From Chthoniobacter flavus (GTDB lineage Bacteria; Verrucomicrobiota; Verrucomicrobiia; Chthoniobacterales; Chthoniobacteraceae), in the NCBI GenBank assembly GCA_945861435.1, contig CAMAUX010000008.1, forward strand, positions 1 through 64,000: 64,000 nucleotides of DNA, in the 5' to 3' direction. The notes beneath the pieces were generated by a model. It worked only from the letters and a program-made list of their open reading frames with translations. It had not been told where the DNA came from and did not search any database. How positions within the stretch are numbered: the stretch's first letter is position 1; each line of letters begins with the position of its first letter. The position numbers were made by a program, and so were the translations under genes. This document shows positions 50,110 through 58,696 of the stretch, piece by piece.

Positions 50110-51402
50110 TTAGGCGACAAGTTCCCTGACCACCCCGGAGCTATCCCCGTGCCGTTCCAGTTCGATGCCCAGTCCGCGGAGCAGGGTCAGCCAGACGTTG
50201 CAGAGCGGCGTGTTCCGCGGCAGCAGGAGGTTGTGGCCGAGCTTGAATCCGGCGCCGCGGCCCGCGACCAGAGTCGGACAGCTCTCGAGGGTGTGGACGG
50301 TCCGCAGGTTGCTGCCGAACACCACCACGGTGCTGTCGAGAAGGCTGTTCCCCGCGGTGTCCTTCTCGGCCTCCAGCCGATCCAGAAATCCCGCCAGCAG
50401 CTCGCTTTGGACCTGGTCGCGCCTCTGGGAGGCCTCCATCCGCTGTCCGGCGCTGTAGTGGCTCATGTCATGAGGTGCGACCTTGATGGACAGGCTTTTG
50501 AGCAGGTTGGAAATCGGCTGGCGGTAGGTGGCGACCCGGGTGCTGTCGGTCTTGAAAGCCGCCACCAGCAAGTCGTACATGAGTTTGACTTCCTCCACCC
50601 CCTCGAGTCCGGGTGCAGGCTCCCGCAGCGGTGCCGCAGGCTTTGGAACGGCCAGCCACTTCTCTTCGCGCGCCATCCGCAGTTCGATCTCGCGGATCCC
50701 CTGGAAGTACTCCTCAAGCTTGTCGTGGTCGCGCCGATTGAGCCCTCGCTTGAGGTCCGAAAGTTCCTCCCCGACCGCGTCCAGCACGCTGCGCTTTTCG
50801 CGCAACGCCGCCTGGCGCCGTTCCAGCGGCAGGCCGTCTGCAGAAAAGAGCTTGTGGAAAAGCGCCACCGGATTGTTGACCCCCGCCATGGGTTTACCCC
50901 GTACATCCCACGCCAGCGAAAGCCCGGCTCCGTGGCCCGGCCCGGCGAGGTCTGGATCGGACCCATTGAGCTGGAGCGAGGCAAACCGGGTATCGCGGCC
51001 GAGTGCGGCGGTGGCGACCTGATCGGCTGAAATGCTGTTGTGCATGCTGCTGCTGCCATCGCCGTACCGATTGGCGCCGGTGAGCCAGTAGGTGCTTCCC
51101 CAGTGCGCTTCCGCCGAGAGTTTGTTGGAGACGCCTTGGACGATGCTGAAGGCCTTCCGGTGGCGTTCCAGCGGCTTCAATCCCTCAGGCAGCACATAGG
51201 AGGAACCGGGTTCCTCCAACGACGGAAACCAAGTCTCCTGCGTCACCCCGTAACCGATGCCGAGGAAAACCGCCCGTCGGGGCGGAGGCAGCGGTGCGGC
51301 CGCGCGCGCAAACCGCCTGAATCCCGCTGACTCCAATGCCGGCAAAGCCAGCAGGGTTCCCGCCGTGCGAAGGAATTTTCTGCGGCTCAATGATGCGTTC
51401 AT
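50110..51402 (-). CDS. DUF1552 protein with Tat signal, second copy
   Basis: A 430-residue paralogue of 41344-42597. The twin-arginine signal is SRRKFLRTAGTLLALPALES. Body motifs are AVFLGIGYGVTQETWFPSLE, AHWGSTYWLTGANRYG, AAFKTDSTRVATYRQPISN, KVAPHDMSHYSAG, TVVVFGSNLRTVHTLESCP and PLCNVWLTLLRGLGIELER. The start at 51402 begins just before the signal; 51423 is also in frame. It follows the DUF1592 gene by 17 bases, the reverse order of the first pair. Function unknown; export in a folded state is likely. Confidence 0.87.
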   Translation of the reverse strand: MNASLSRRKFLRTAGTLLALPALESAGFRRFARAAAPLPPPRRAVFLGIGYGVTQETWFPSLEEPGSSYVLPEGLKPLERHRKAFSIVQGVSNKLSAEAHWGSTYWLTGANRYGDGSSSMHNSISADQVATAALGRDTRFASLQLNGSDPDLAGPGHGAGLSLAWDVRGKPMAGVNNPVALFHKLFSADGLPLERRQAALREKRSVLDAVGEELSDLKRGLNRRDHDKLEEYFQGIREIELRMAREEKWLAVPKPAAPLREPAPGLEGVEEVKLMYDLLVAAFKTDSTRVATYRQPISNLLKSLSIKVAPHDMSHYSAGQRMEASQRRDQVQSELLAGFLDRLEAEKDTAGNSLLDSTVVVFGSNLRTVHTLESCPTLVAGRGAGFKLGHNLLLPRNTPLCNVWLTLLRGLGIELERHGDSSGVVRELVA

Positions 51403-51419
51403 GGCTGGATTCTCCGGTT

Positions 51420-54140
51420 TCATTTGCTCCTGAAAGTCTCACTCAACACGAGGCCCGACACCAGTTCCCGGACTGGGTGGCCCCGTGGCCCGCCTCGTTT
51501 GAGCATGGCGTCCACCAGCGGTTCGTCGGTGAACCCGTACGGGCGGCCCAGTCCGTACTCGCAAAGGGCCTCCGCAAAGCCTTTTGCAAAATCCTCACTG
51601 CGCTCCGCCACGAGTTTGCGCAGCTCCTGATAGTCCTTGAAGGCTGGGCCGTTGTGGAACGCACCGGCGGGATCAATCACCCACTTCTTCTCTCCTTTGC
51701 CGGGCTGCTCGTATCGATCCTCCGTCCGCCACTGTCCCGCCGCGTCGAAGTTTTCGAGGCCGAAACCAATCGGGTCGATCCTTCGGTGACAGTTGGCGCA
51801 CTGGGCCTCCTCTTGGTGCAACCCCAGACGTTCCCGCGTTGTGAGCAATTTGCCCTCCAGTCGCGCAAGCTGCGGCACGTTCGGGGGCGCGGGCGGAGGC
51901 GGAGCATGCAGTAATTTGCGCAGCACCCATGCCCCTCGGTCCACGGGACTGGTGAGTTCCCCGTTGCTTCCCATTGCAAGGACCGCGGCCATCCCAAGGA
52001 ACCCGCCCCGCGGCGAATCCGCAGGCACCGGCACTGGTCGGAAGGCGTCCCCGTTCACGCCGGGCAGGCCGTAATAGTCCGCCATCAGCGCATTCACTGT
52101 CACATGATCCGAAGTGAGCAGTTGTCTCAGCGGCCCGTTCTCCCGGATCAATTGGCCCACCGTTTCGTACACCTCCTGTCGCGCGGCGTTTTTCACGCAC
52201 AGGTCAAAGTCCGGGTACTTGTTCCCGTTGAATTGGAAAAAATTGAGCCGGTCCATCCCCAGCCACTGGTGTGTGAACGCGATCACGAAGTCCCGGTTGC
52301 GCGCGTCGTCGAGCAGACGGGTTATTTGCGCCGCCAGCACCCCGGGATCCTCGATCCCTCCCTCCCTCCCAAGCCTCTGCAGCTCATCGTCCGGAGGCAT
52401 CCCCCACAGGAAATACGAGAGCCGCGACGCAAGCTCCGGCCCTGTGAGCTTCCGCCGAACGTCGTCCCCGGAGGCCGGCTCGGAAAGGTAAAGAAACCGC
52501 GGTGACGTCAGCACCACAGCCAGCACCTGCCGGAGGGCTTCCCCCGGTTTTTTTCCCGCCGCCCGGTGGTCCGCATGGATCTTCAGAAGCCGATCCAAAA
52601 ACGCGCCGGAAGGCTGGGCGCCCCGGTAGGCCAGTTCCGCAAACCGTGCGAGTCCGGCCCGGAGGTCGGCCGGCGCGATTTCCTGGTCGCCCATCGCAGC
52701 AACTGGAAGCCCGGCCCGTTCGAGACTGGCACCCACCTTTGGTCCCGGGTCCGGGGCGCTTTCGATTTCGAGCCAGTCCACCCAGAGGACGAGGTCCGGT
52801 CCGACTCCGTTGTCGCGGACGCCGGCAAAGTACTTGCGATTGCCTTGGGAATCGTCGTCGAGGCAGCCGCGTTCGGCGACGTAGAAGTTGCGCTCGGCGT
52901 TGCTCCGCAGCTCCACCGGGATCTCGATCACCTGCGGATCTTTGAGCGTGCCGGTCACCTGATAACTGCTTCCCGCCGTGGACCGGCCCATGATCCGGCG
53001 ACCAAACTCAAGAAAGCGGCGTTTGGCGGGACTGCCCTCCACCGCCCCCACGCGGACTCGGACCACATATCGGCCGGGCGGCCAGCCGCCGATGCCGAGT
53101 TCGAGTGAGTTGCAGGCGGCGTTGTCACCGGGGGTGAGAAACGCCCCTCTCTGGCTTTCCGGCTGCGAGACGTAATAGGAAAGGAACGGCACCAGCGCCC
53201 AGTGCCCCTCACCATCGTGTCTTGCGCGGGTGTAATCCACGAAACCAAAGGCGGTGGGGGGCGGCGCATCCTTGATCCGTTCCCAGGACCGGTAGGGTTC
53301 CTCCGGGTGCTTCAAGGCGCGCAGTTCCTGAAGGACCGCGTGGTTTTCGGGACGTCGGCCGGCCTCGTCCACGGCATGGATCCAGCGGGTGTAACGCCGC
53401 CGTTCGTTCAGCCGTTCGTGGAGCGACTTGCGGATCCCTTCCAGCCGTGACTCGCCCTCCACCCGCAGGCTCAGGTGCTTCTCGGGAGCCGCGCGGCGCG
53501 TGTACACCTCGTTCAGGGCTTCAAGGGCCAGTGCATGGTACTGCTCAAATTGGTCGCCCGACATCAGCAACGACAGCGCGTTCGTGTCAAACCCACCCAA
53601 CCCGCCATCCGCTGGCAATTCGCTCACGTCGAGGTTCACCCCGAGCAGCGCATGGATCGTGTTCCGGTACTCGCGCCGATTCAGACGCCGAGCAATGCTC
53701 ACGCCGCCTTGGTCCGCAAGCACCCGGCGCGCCACCACCATCGACTCCTGAAGCTCGTCTAAAAACTCCAGCTTCGCCTCCCGAACCGGCTGTTTCTCGT
53801 CCTCCGGCGGCATCTCACCGGAATTCACCGCGTTCAACACCTTCTGCCAGCGTTCCGCCACCCGGGCATCTCCGATCGCAAGCGGCAGGTCATCCACCCG
53901 GAAGGAGCCCTTCTGTTTCTCGACGCCATGACACCGCTCACAGTGCTCCCCGAGGAAGCGCCGCTGAGCCTCCGGCATCGGCGTACCACCCTGGCGGCGC
54001 GGCCCCTCGGCCCCGGACGCACCCGCCCCGGCTGACACCAGGCACAACGCCAGAACCGGCAGCTGTAAAAAAAGCCGCCGTGCGTGCCCGAAAACCTCTC
54101 GGGCTTGATGTGGAGTTGGGATGTGTTTTTGAACGTCCAT
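51420..54140 (-). CDS. DUF1592-type cytochrome-domain protein, second copy
   Basis: A 906-residue paralogue of 38690-41347. The N-terminal heme site is CERCHGVEKQKGSFRVDDLP. DUF1587 is RRLNRREYRNTIHALLGVNL and DUF1592 is ASRLSYFLWGMPPDDEL. DUF1588 is GGFLGMAAVLAMGSNGELTS. The C-terminal heme site is QCANCHRRIDPIGFGLENFD, and LCEYGLGRPYGFTDEPLVDA belongs to DUF1585. A carbohydrate-binding-like region lies in the middle (LELGIGGWPPGRYVVRVRVG). The frame is open to 54326; ATG 54140 is chosen because the signal peptide follows, with 54173 as an alternative. Confidence 0.85.
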   Translation of the reverse strand: MDVQKHIPTPHQAREVFGHARRLFLQLPVLALCLVSAGAGASGAEGPRRQGGTPMPEAQRRFLGEHCERCHGVEKQKGSFRVDDLPLAIGDARVAERWQKVLNAVNSGEMPPEDEKQPVREAKLEFLDELQESMVVARRVLADQGGVSIARRLNRREYRNTIHALLGVNLDVSELPADGGLGGFDTNALSLLMSGDQFEQYHALALEALNEVYTRRAAPEKHLSLRVEGESRLEGIRKSLHERLNERRRYTRWIHAVDEAGRRPENHAVLQELRALKHPEEPYRSWERIKDAPPPTAFGFVDYTRARHDGEGHWALVPFLSYYVSQPESQRGAFLTPGDNAACNSLELGIGGWPPGRYVVRVRVGAVEGSPAKRRFLEFGRRIMGRSTAGSSYQVTGTLKDPQVIEIPVELRSNAERNFYVAERGCLDDDSQGNRKYFAGVRDNGVGPDLVLWVDWLEIESAPDPGPKVGASLERAGLPVAAMGDQEIAPADLRAGLARFAELAYRGAQPSGAFLDRLLKIHADHRAAGKKPGEALRQVLAVVLTSPRFLYLSEPASGDDVRRKLTGPELASRLSYFLWGMPPDDELQRLGREGGIEDPGVLAAQITRLLDDARNRDFVIAFTHQWLGMDRLNFFQFNGNKYPDFDLCVKNAARQEVYETVGQLIRENGPLRQLLTSDHVTVNALMADYYGLPGVNGDAFRPVPVPADSPRGGFLGMAAVLAMGSNGELTSPVDRGAWVLRKLLHAPPPPAPPNVPQLARLEGKLLTTRERLGLHQEEAQCANCHRRIDPIGFGLENFDAAGQWRTEDRYEQPGKGEKKWVIDPAGAFHNGPAFKDYQELRKLVAERSEDFAKGFAEALCEYGLGRPYGFTDEPLVDAMLKRGGPRGHPVRELVSGLVLSETFRSK

Positions 54141-54427
54141 TCGGAGGCTGCTTTCTTCCGTTTCCTCTATCATCCGCAGGGTGACGCCAACCTTGGTATA
54201 AAAATCCCGCGTCTGCAGGAATCCTGGGGCACTGGTGCGCATTCTGCGCCTCGGACTCGACCGCGCAAAGGCTCCGGGATGTGGTCGTGAAAAGCCTGTT
54301 CCGGCGCGGCCCGCCGAAGCACACATTGCGGGGAATTGTTTTTGCGTCCTGTGCGTCTGGAGTTGCTTCTTAACACAGGGACTTATTCCCCCCTACGGAC
54401 CCTGATCTCACTCGGGCTTTGGCCGAC

Positions 54428-57145
54428 TCAAAACTCCACCTTTCCCAGCGCCTTTGTGGCTGCGCCATACGGTGCATCAAGCCAGAGGAGGGCCTGGCCG
54501 TTGCGGCCGCGAGCGGCGTTGAAGCCCCAGGACTCGCCGGGCTTGGGTGAGGCGCCGAGGTCGGTGAAGGGGATCTTGAACCATGCGGTCCAGATGCGGT
54601 CAGGCAGTGAGTAAGGACCTTTTTTTCCGGTGACGTTGAAGCGGAACTCCCAAGTGCCGTTCCACGTCTTGTCTTCGACGAGGTCGCGTTTGCCCGGGGC
54701 GTAAATGGCGTCGTAGCGCGAGCCTTCCACGGGGTTCGCGGCGATGCGATACACTTTGCCGCCAGCGTCCGGCGGCGCGATGGCGAGTTCTACATACTCC
54801 TGCGTGAAGGTGTCCTTGTCGGGCTCGTGTTGGTAGAGATCCTCGGGATGCACGAGTGGGTGCAGGCATTCGAGGCGGACGTAGAGATGGGTCTTGTCGC
54901 GCAGCAGCTTCATGCGCGTGGAGATGTTCGCGAAGGGCATGCCGTCATGCACACGGAAGCAGGACTCCGGCACAGGGTCCCACGCTTTCGATTCCATTGT
55001 GGGCTCGGTGTCCACGCTTGCGATCTTGAGTTCGTGGTTGTCGGTGAGCACACCGGCGCGGATGGCGCGCGTGTCCCAGTTGAGACAGGTCTTGTTCCAC
55101 TGCTGCTGGTAGCCTTGGTTCTCCAGCGCGGCGTGCGTGTAGAAGTGGCCGCTGAAAGGCGTCATCTGCGGCCAGTCGGCGAGGGGTTTCATGGACGAGC
55201 GCCCGCGCCCACCTGCCATTTTTTCGAGGCTCGCGTGCCATGCATCAATCGCGTCCATGAGCGGTTCGAGGTTTCCTTGGGAGGGGTTCATGGTCCACGC
55301 GTTCTGCAGATAAAAGATGCGTGAGAGCTGGCGCGCGTAGTCGAGGTCGATGCGGATCAGATGCAGCCGGGCGAGGACGTCGGCGTCCTTCGTGCCCGAC
55401 TCAGCGCGTGCGAGCAGGCGGTCTGCATCTGCGCAGAACTCCGGAGTGTAGAGGTTCATGACGTGCCACTTGCTGTCGTGATACAGCGAGCGGGAATACT
55501 TGCGATCCCACGCGGGCATGAAGACGCCGAAGAAGTCGGAGTAAACGGCCATCTTCGTGTGCAGCAGATCGAAGAAATCGTTCATCGTCTTTGCGACATT
55601 ACCGAAGGCCGCCTCGCAAAACTCCTCCTGCAGAGCGTGCCAGTCCGCCGTGGGATCATCCATGAGACGGCCATAGACGTAGTAGGCGGGTGCTTGCAGG
55701 CCGCGCACATAGCCCATGGCGCCATCGCGGTTCGACCACTTCACCTTGTTGCGCGCCATGGTTTGAACCACCTCCGCCATGTGTGCCGGGGTGCGCTCGG
55801 CGATATACGGGCCTGCCTGCCCGAAGCCGGTGAAGGTTTCTTCAAAGCCGCTGATGCCTGCGGGAAACTCAACGCCCGCGAGCTTGTCGAAGTCATGCTG
55901 CGAAGCGAACTGGATGTGCACGATGACGTTCTCCGGGAAGCGAGGGATGATATCGGCGGACACCGGCGTGTCCTGGTAGTTCAGCACGACAAAACGCACC
56001 GCCGGATGCTTGGCGCGCGCCCGCTCGGTGATGCGGAAGTAGGCCTGCCAGAGTTTACCGCTGGCTCCGCGCGCTTTGACATCGTTGAACGCCAGCGCCT
56101 TGCTGCCGAAGAGCTTCACGCAGTCCGCGCAGTTGCACTGGCAGAGCCGGAAACCATCCATCGGGCTGAGGTGGATGAGCGTGTGCCCTTCAGCGATGCG
56201 CTGCTCCACCGCTGCATCCATGAGGTCCTGCACGCCTTGGTTCATGGGGCAGTACATCATGTGATCATCAAAGCCGACCTTCAGCTCGCTGGCGCGTTTG
56301 CCATTGGGCAGAAGCGCGAAGAACTCCGGGTTCGTTTTGGCGAACTTCGCCGTCGGCATCACCGTGTCCCAGCGCACCTCGCCGCCCTGCAAGGAGCCGA
56401 GACGAGGGAAGAAGTTGTTCGCGATGTTGAAGAGCGTCTCGTTCGAGTGATCGTAGTTCGCGAGCATCAGCGGCTTTTTTTGACGATCCAAATTCGTGGG
56501 TACGGAGATCGTGTTCAGCGGGAGGATTGCAAGGCTGCGCGTGTCGAAGGTGAGGGGTTGCGCGTCCTTCTCAGCCTGCCTCTTCGCATCATCGACTGGG
56601 TAGATGCCGGGCTCGAAATTGATGAAGAGAAACCGTGCGCCTGCGCGCTCGCGCAGGAAATCGCACACGCCCTTCACCGTGCCGAGCAAGGCTCGTGGGG
56701 TCATGCGTTCCTTGCTGTCTTTTACGGGATCACGCTTGTCGCGACCCGCGATGATGACATCGCGTCCGACGACCTTTTGGTAATACGTCCAGTCGTCGAG
56801 TTGTTCCACCGTCACGCCCTGCGCCTTGGCGAACTGCGTCGCGCCGAGATAGAGCCCTGGCTTGTCCTTCGCCCTCGCTCCCTCGGTGGTGACCGAGAGC
56901 TCGAAACCATTCTTCACGAATGCCGCCTGAGTCAGCCGCGCCGCCAGCCTCAGCCAGCCGTCCACGATCACATCGCCGGTCGGTTCCGGCACGATGATCT
57001 GGTAATCGGTCGTCTTGTTTTCAGCGATGACGAGATCAGCGGCATGCGAGGGGGCCGCGATCGCAAGAGAGGTGACGATGAGAAGCAGGCTTTGTATCAG
57101 TGAAACAGAGCATCTGCGGTGGACGGGAAGAGGGGGGGACATCAT
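54428..57145 (-). CDS. Secreted DUF4838 protein with C-terminal CBM9-like domain
   Basis: A 905-residue secreted protein with a long signal (VSLIQSLLLIVTSLAIAAPS). A DUF4838-type region includes DLVIAENKTTDYQIIVPEPT, GLYLGATQFAKAQG and RERAGARFLFINFEPGIYPV. Cys-rich GFRLCQCNCADCVKLFGSK and GISGFEETFTGFGQAGPYIA follow in a TIM-barrel-like part. The C-terminus (ESCFRVHDGMPFANISTRMK, YVRLECLHPLVHPEDL, WGFNAARGRNGQALLWLDAP) resembles CBM9-like domains. It probably acts on polysaccharides, perhaps as a glycosidase. The start at 57145 (next ATG 57142) begins the signal; the longer frame runs into a repeat. Confidence 0.75.
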   Translation of the reverse strand: MMSPPLPVHRRCSVSLIQSLLLIVTSLAIAAPSHAADLVIAENKTTDYQIIVPEPTGDVIVDGWLRLAARLTQAAFVKNGFELSVTTEGARAKDKPGLYLGATQFAKAQGVTVEQLDDWTYYQKVVGRDVIIAGRDKRDPVKDSKERMTPRALLGTVKGVCDFLRERAGARFLFINFEPGIYPVDDAKRQAEKDAQPLTFDTRSLAILPLNTISVPTNLDRQKKPLMLANYDHSNETLFNIANNFFPRLGSLQGGEVRWDTVMPTAKFAKTNPEFFALLPNGKRASELKVGFDDHMMYCPMNQGVQDLMDAAVEQRIAEGHTLIHLSPMDGFRLCQCNCADCVKLFGSKALAFNDVKARGASGKLWQAYFRITERARAKHPAVRFVVLNYQDTPVSADIIPRFPENVIVHIQFASQHDFDKLAGVEFPAGISGFEETFTGFGQAGPYIAERTPAHMAEVVQTMARNKVKWSNRDGAMGYVRGLQAPAYYVYGRLMDDPTADWHALQEEFCEAAFGNVAKTMNDFFDLLHTKMAVYSDFFGVFMPAWDRKYSRSLYHDSKWHVMNLYTPEFCADADRLLARAESGTKDADVLARLHLIRIDLDYARQLSRIFYLQNAWTMNPSQGNLEPLMDAIDAWHASLEKMAGGRGRSSMKPLADWPQMTPFSGHFYTHAALENQGYQQQWNKTCLNWDTRAIRAGVLTDNHELKIASVDTEPTMESKAWDPVPESCFRVHDGMPFANISTRMKLLRDKTHLYVRLECLHPLVHPEDLYQHEPDKDTFTQEYVELAIAPPDAGGKVYRIAANPVEGSRYDAIYAPGKRDLVEDKTWNGTWEFRFNVTGKKGPYSLPDRIWTAWFKIPFTDLGASPKPGESWGFNAARGRNGQALLWLDAPYGAATKALGKVEF

Positions 57146-57396
57146 GTGTTTGTGCGAGATGCCACGGGGTGATGGCGTTGTCGAGGCGTGCGAGGCTGCG
57201 AATGGAGATGAGTTTTTGCGTGCGGTGGACCCGAAGCGGTTTGCATGCGGGCGGGCCGCAGGGAGTGGGTGGGACGTCCCGAATGACACTGAGATAAGGA
57301 GCTTCGCCGTGGTATTGAGGGCCGCAGCAGGCAGGCAGGCGCTGCAGACAGTGGAGCCGATAGGGACAGGGAGGGTTTCCTCTCATCGTCGTGCTT

Positions 57397-57503
57397 CGCG
57401 CGCCCGCTGCCGGGGCGCGTTGCGTGGGGAAACGCGAACCGGTGGTTCCCTCGATCCGCGTTGCGGATTGCGTTCACCGACCGGCTTCCATGCCTCCGGC
57501 ATG
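57397..57503 (+). repeat. Dispersed GC-rich repeat, third copy
   Basis: Diverged copy of the right third of the tandem units at 10.8-11.5 kb. Shared landmarks in order: GCCGGGGCGCGT, GCGTG, CCGGTGGTTCCC, TCCGCNTNGCGGANTGCGT, CACC, CCGGC, ATGCCTCCGGCA. Confidence 0.78.
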
Positions 57504-57566
57504 TTGAGCGGTAAGAGTGAACTTTTCGTGGCCGAGTTACCCATGGAGGTATGGGTGGTGCCCTTA

Positions 57567-57778
57567 TTGAGTATTGCTAAGTAGGGTGACAGGCGATTGT
57601 GAGGAGTTGAGGCTTCGCCGGGTGTATCACGGCCAAAAATCCCGAAATTCCGTTCGATACATGCCGCGACGTCAAAATCCGCTCAAAACTTCCCGACGCG
57701 CGAAAATTGGAATTTTTAGCTAGGCTGCCAAGCCTTCAGCCGGCGCGCGTCACCCTGTGGCCTGTTGAGTAATGCTCT
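57567..57778. mobile_element. Candidate decayed mobile element
   Basis: AGGGTGACAGG at about 57583 and GTCACCCT at about 57748 are inverted. Outside them, TTGAGTATTGCT (57567) and TTGAGTAATGCT (57766) form a near-identical direct repeat. This is the layout of a small element with a target duplication, but the inverted repeats are short and the call is tentative. Confidence 0.35.
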
Positions 57779-57835
57779 ATCGCAGAGACCGGACAGGCTC
57801 TGGCTTATCGCTGCGCAAGGGATTTCAAGGTGTGC

Positions 57836-58096
57836 TTATTTTCCAGAGAGCAGCCGGTCGTAGTCGGAATGGTGCCCGATCCAGAACCATTGGAGTCCGT
57901 CCGGGTGATCCATGGCCAGCGCACGGTAATGCCGACCCACACGCACAGAGTGAACTGGCCCGATTTTTTTGAAGCGGAGAGAAGGGTGGGTGAAATTCGC
58001 CTTCAGGAGCGCGAAGTTTTTGTCAGCCAGTTGACGGATGGCTTCAGGGAGCCGGTGATAGGCCGACCAGAAATCAGGGTCAGCGTAGTGCTTCAA
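57836..58096 (-). CDS. RelE/ParE-superfamily toxin
   Basis: An 86-residue basic protein. DPDFWSAYHRLPEAIRQLAD, KNFALLKANFTHPSLRFKKI, HSVRVGRHYRALAM and FWIGHHSDYDRLLSG give the RelE/ParE/HigB fold pattern: two helices, then a sheet with conserved R-Y-R and a C-terminal H-x-x-Y. RelE members cut mRNA in the ribosome; ParE members poison gyrase. Which applies cannot be told. Its start overlaps the antitoxin stop by four bases. Confidence 0.82.
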   Translation of the reverse strand: MKHYADPDFWSAYHRLPEAIRQLADKNFALLKANFTHPSLRFKKIGPVHSVRVGRHYRALAMDHPDGLQWFWIGHHSDYDRLLSGK

Positions 58097-58290
58097 AGCG
58101 GGGTGACGCGCCCCGCCTCTCGATGCTCCTCTGCCCGACTGAGAGACTCATTCAGGCGCCCGGCAGCGGCATCACGCTCGATGTGGCGATCCCACTGTTC
58201 GGCTGCGTACTCCTCGAACCATTGGGAAAAAACGGAGAGTTCCTGAGCCGAGAGCTTCGCCACGGCTTCCTCGATTTCCTGAATGCTCAT
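58093..58290 (-). CDS. Antitoxin partner of the RelE/ParE-like toxin
   Basis: A 65-residue acidic protein, SIQEIEEAVAKLSAQELSVF then SQWFEEYAAEQWDRHIERDA. This helical pattern is common in short antitoxins next to RelE-like toxins (addiction-module type). No DNA-binding motif is evident in this short sequence. It is upstream of the toxin with an ATGA overlap, the normal order. Confidence 0.75.
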   Translation of the reverse strand: MSIQEIEEAVAKLSAQELSVFSQWFEEYAAEQWDRHIERDAAAGRLNESLSRAEEHREAGRVTPL

Positions 58291-58696
58291 GGCGGGAGGC
58301 TATGACCGAGAGTGACTCAAATCAAGGGATAGGCTTGGACGCCCGCTGCAGCCATTTGCCGCGCTGTTGGTATTGGGGCAGCCAAGCGTGCGCCGGGAAA
58401 ATGGCGCGAGTTTTCGGAAAAGCTGATGAAGGAGCGGAAGAAACTGACGCGGGCCCTCCCGGAGGGCACCGCAGGTGACGGCGCACGGCGAGGAGCAGGT
58501 GGAGCGATGGCTTGACACGCGACCGCGCCGAGTGATCAACCACGTCAGCTGGCAGTAATTTTTTTGCGCTCCGTGCAACGGAAACGGGCGGGACGCGGAG
58601 GGGTGGCAGGGGAGTGAGGGGAGCTGTTCCCGCCACTTTTATTTGCCTGAAATCGCTCCGGTTCCGGAGCACGGACGCGTTGGACGGGTTGCCCGC
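58291..58696. other. Intergenic region with the second copy of the 53-bp repeat
   Basis: About 400 bases with no supportable gene. It holds the dispersed repeat at 58461-58512. The remainder shows no recognisable signal. Confidence 0.5.
58461..58512 (+). repeat. 53-bp dispersed repeat, copy B
   Basis: See copy A at 35509-35561. Same orientation, in intergenic DNA between a toxin-antitoxin pair and an oxidoreductase gene. Confidence 0.8.

Larger units (their letters stand above)
57146..57835. other. Repeat-bearing intergenic region
   Basis: About 690 bases without a supportable gene. It contains the third copy of the dispersed GC-rich repeat (57397-57503) and a candidate mobile remnant at 57567-57778 (both annotated separately). 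Confidence 0.6.
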
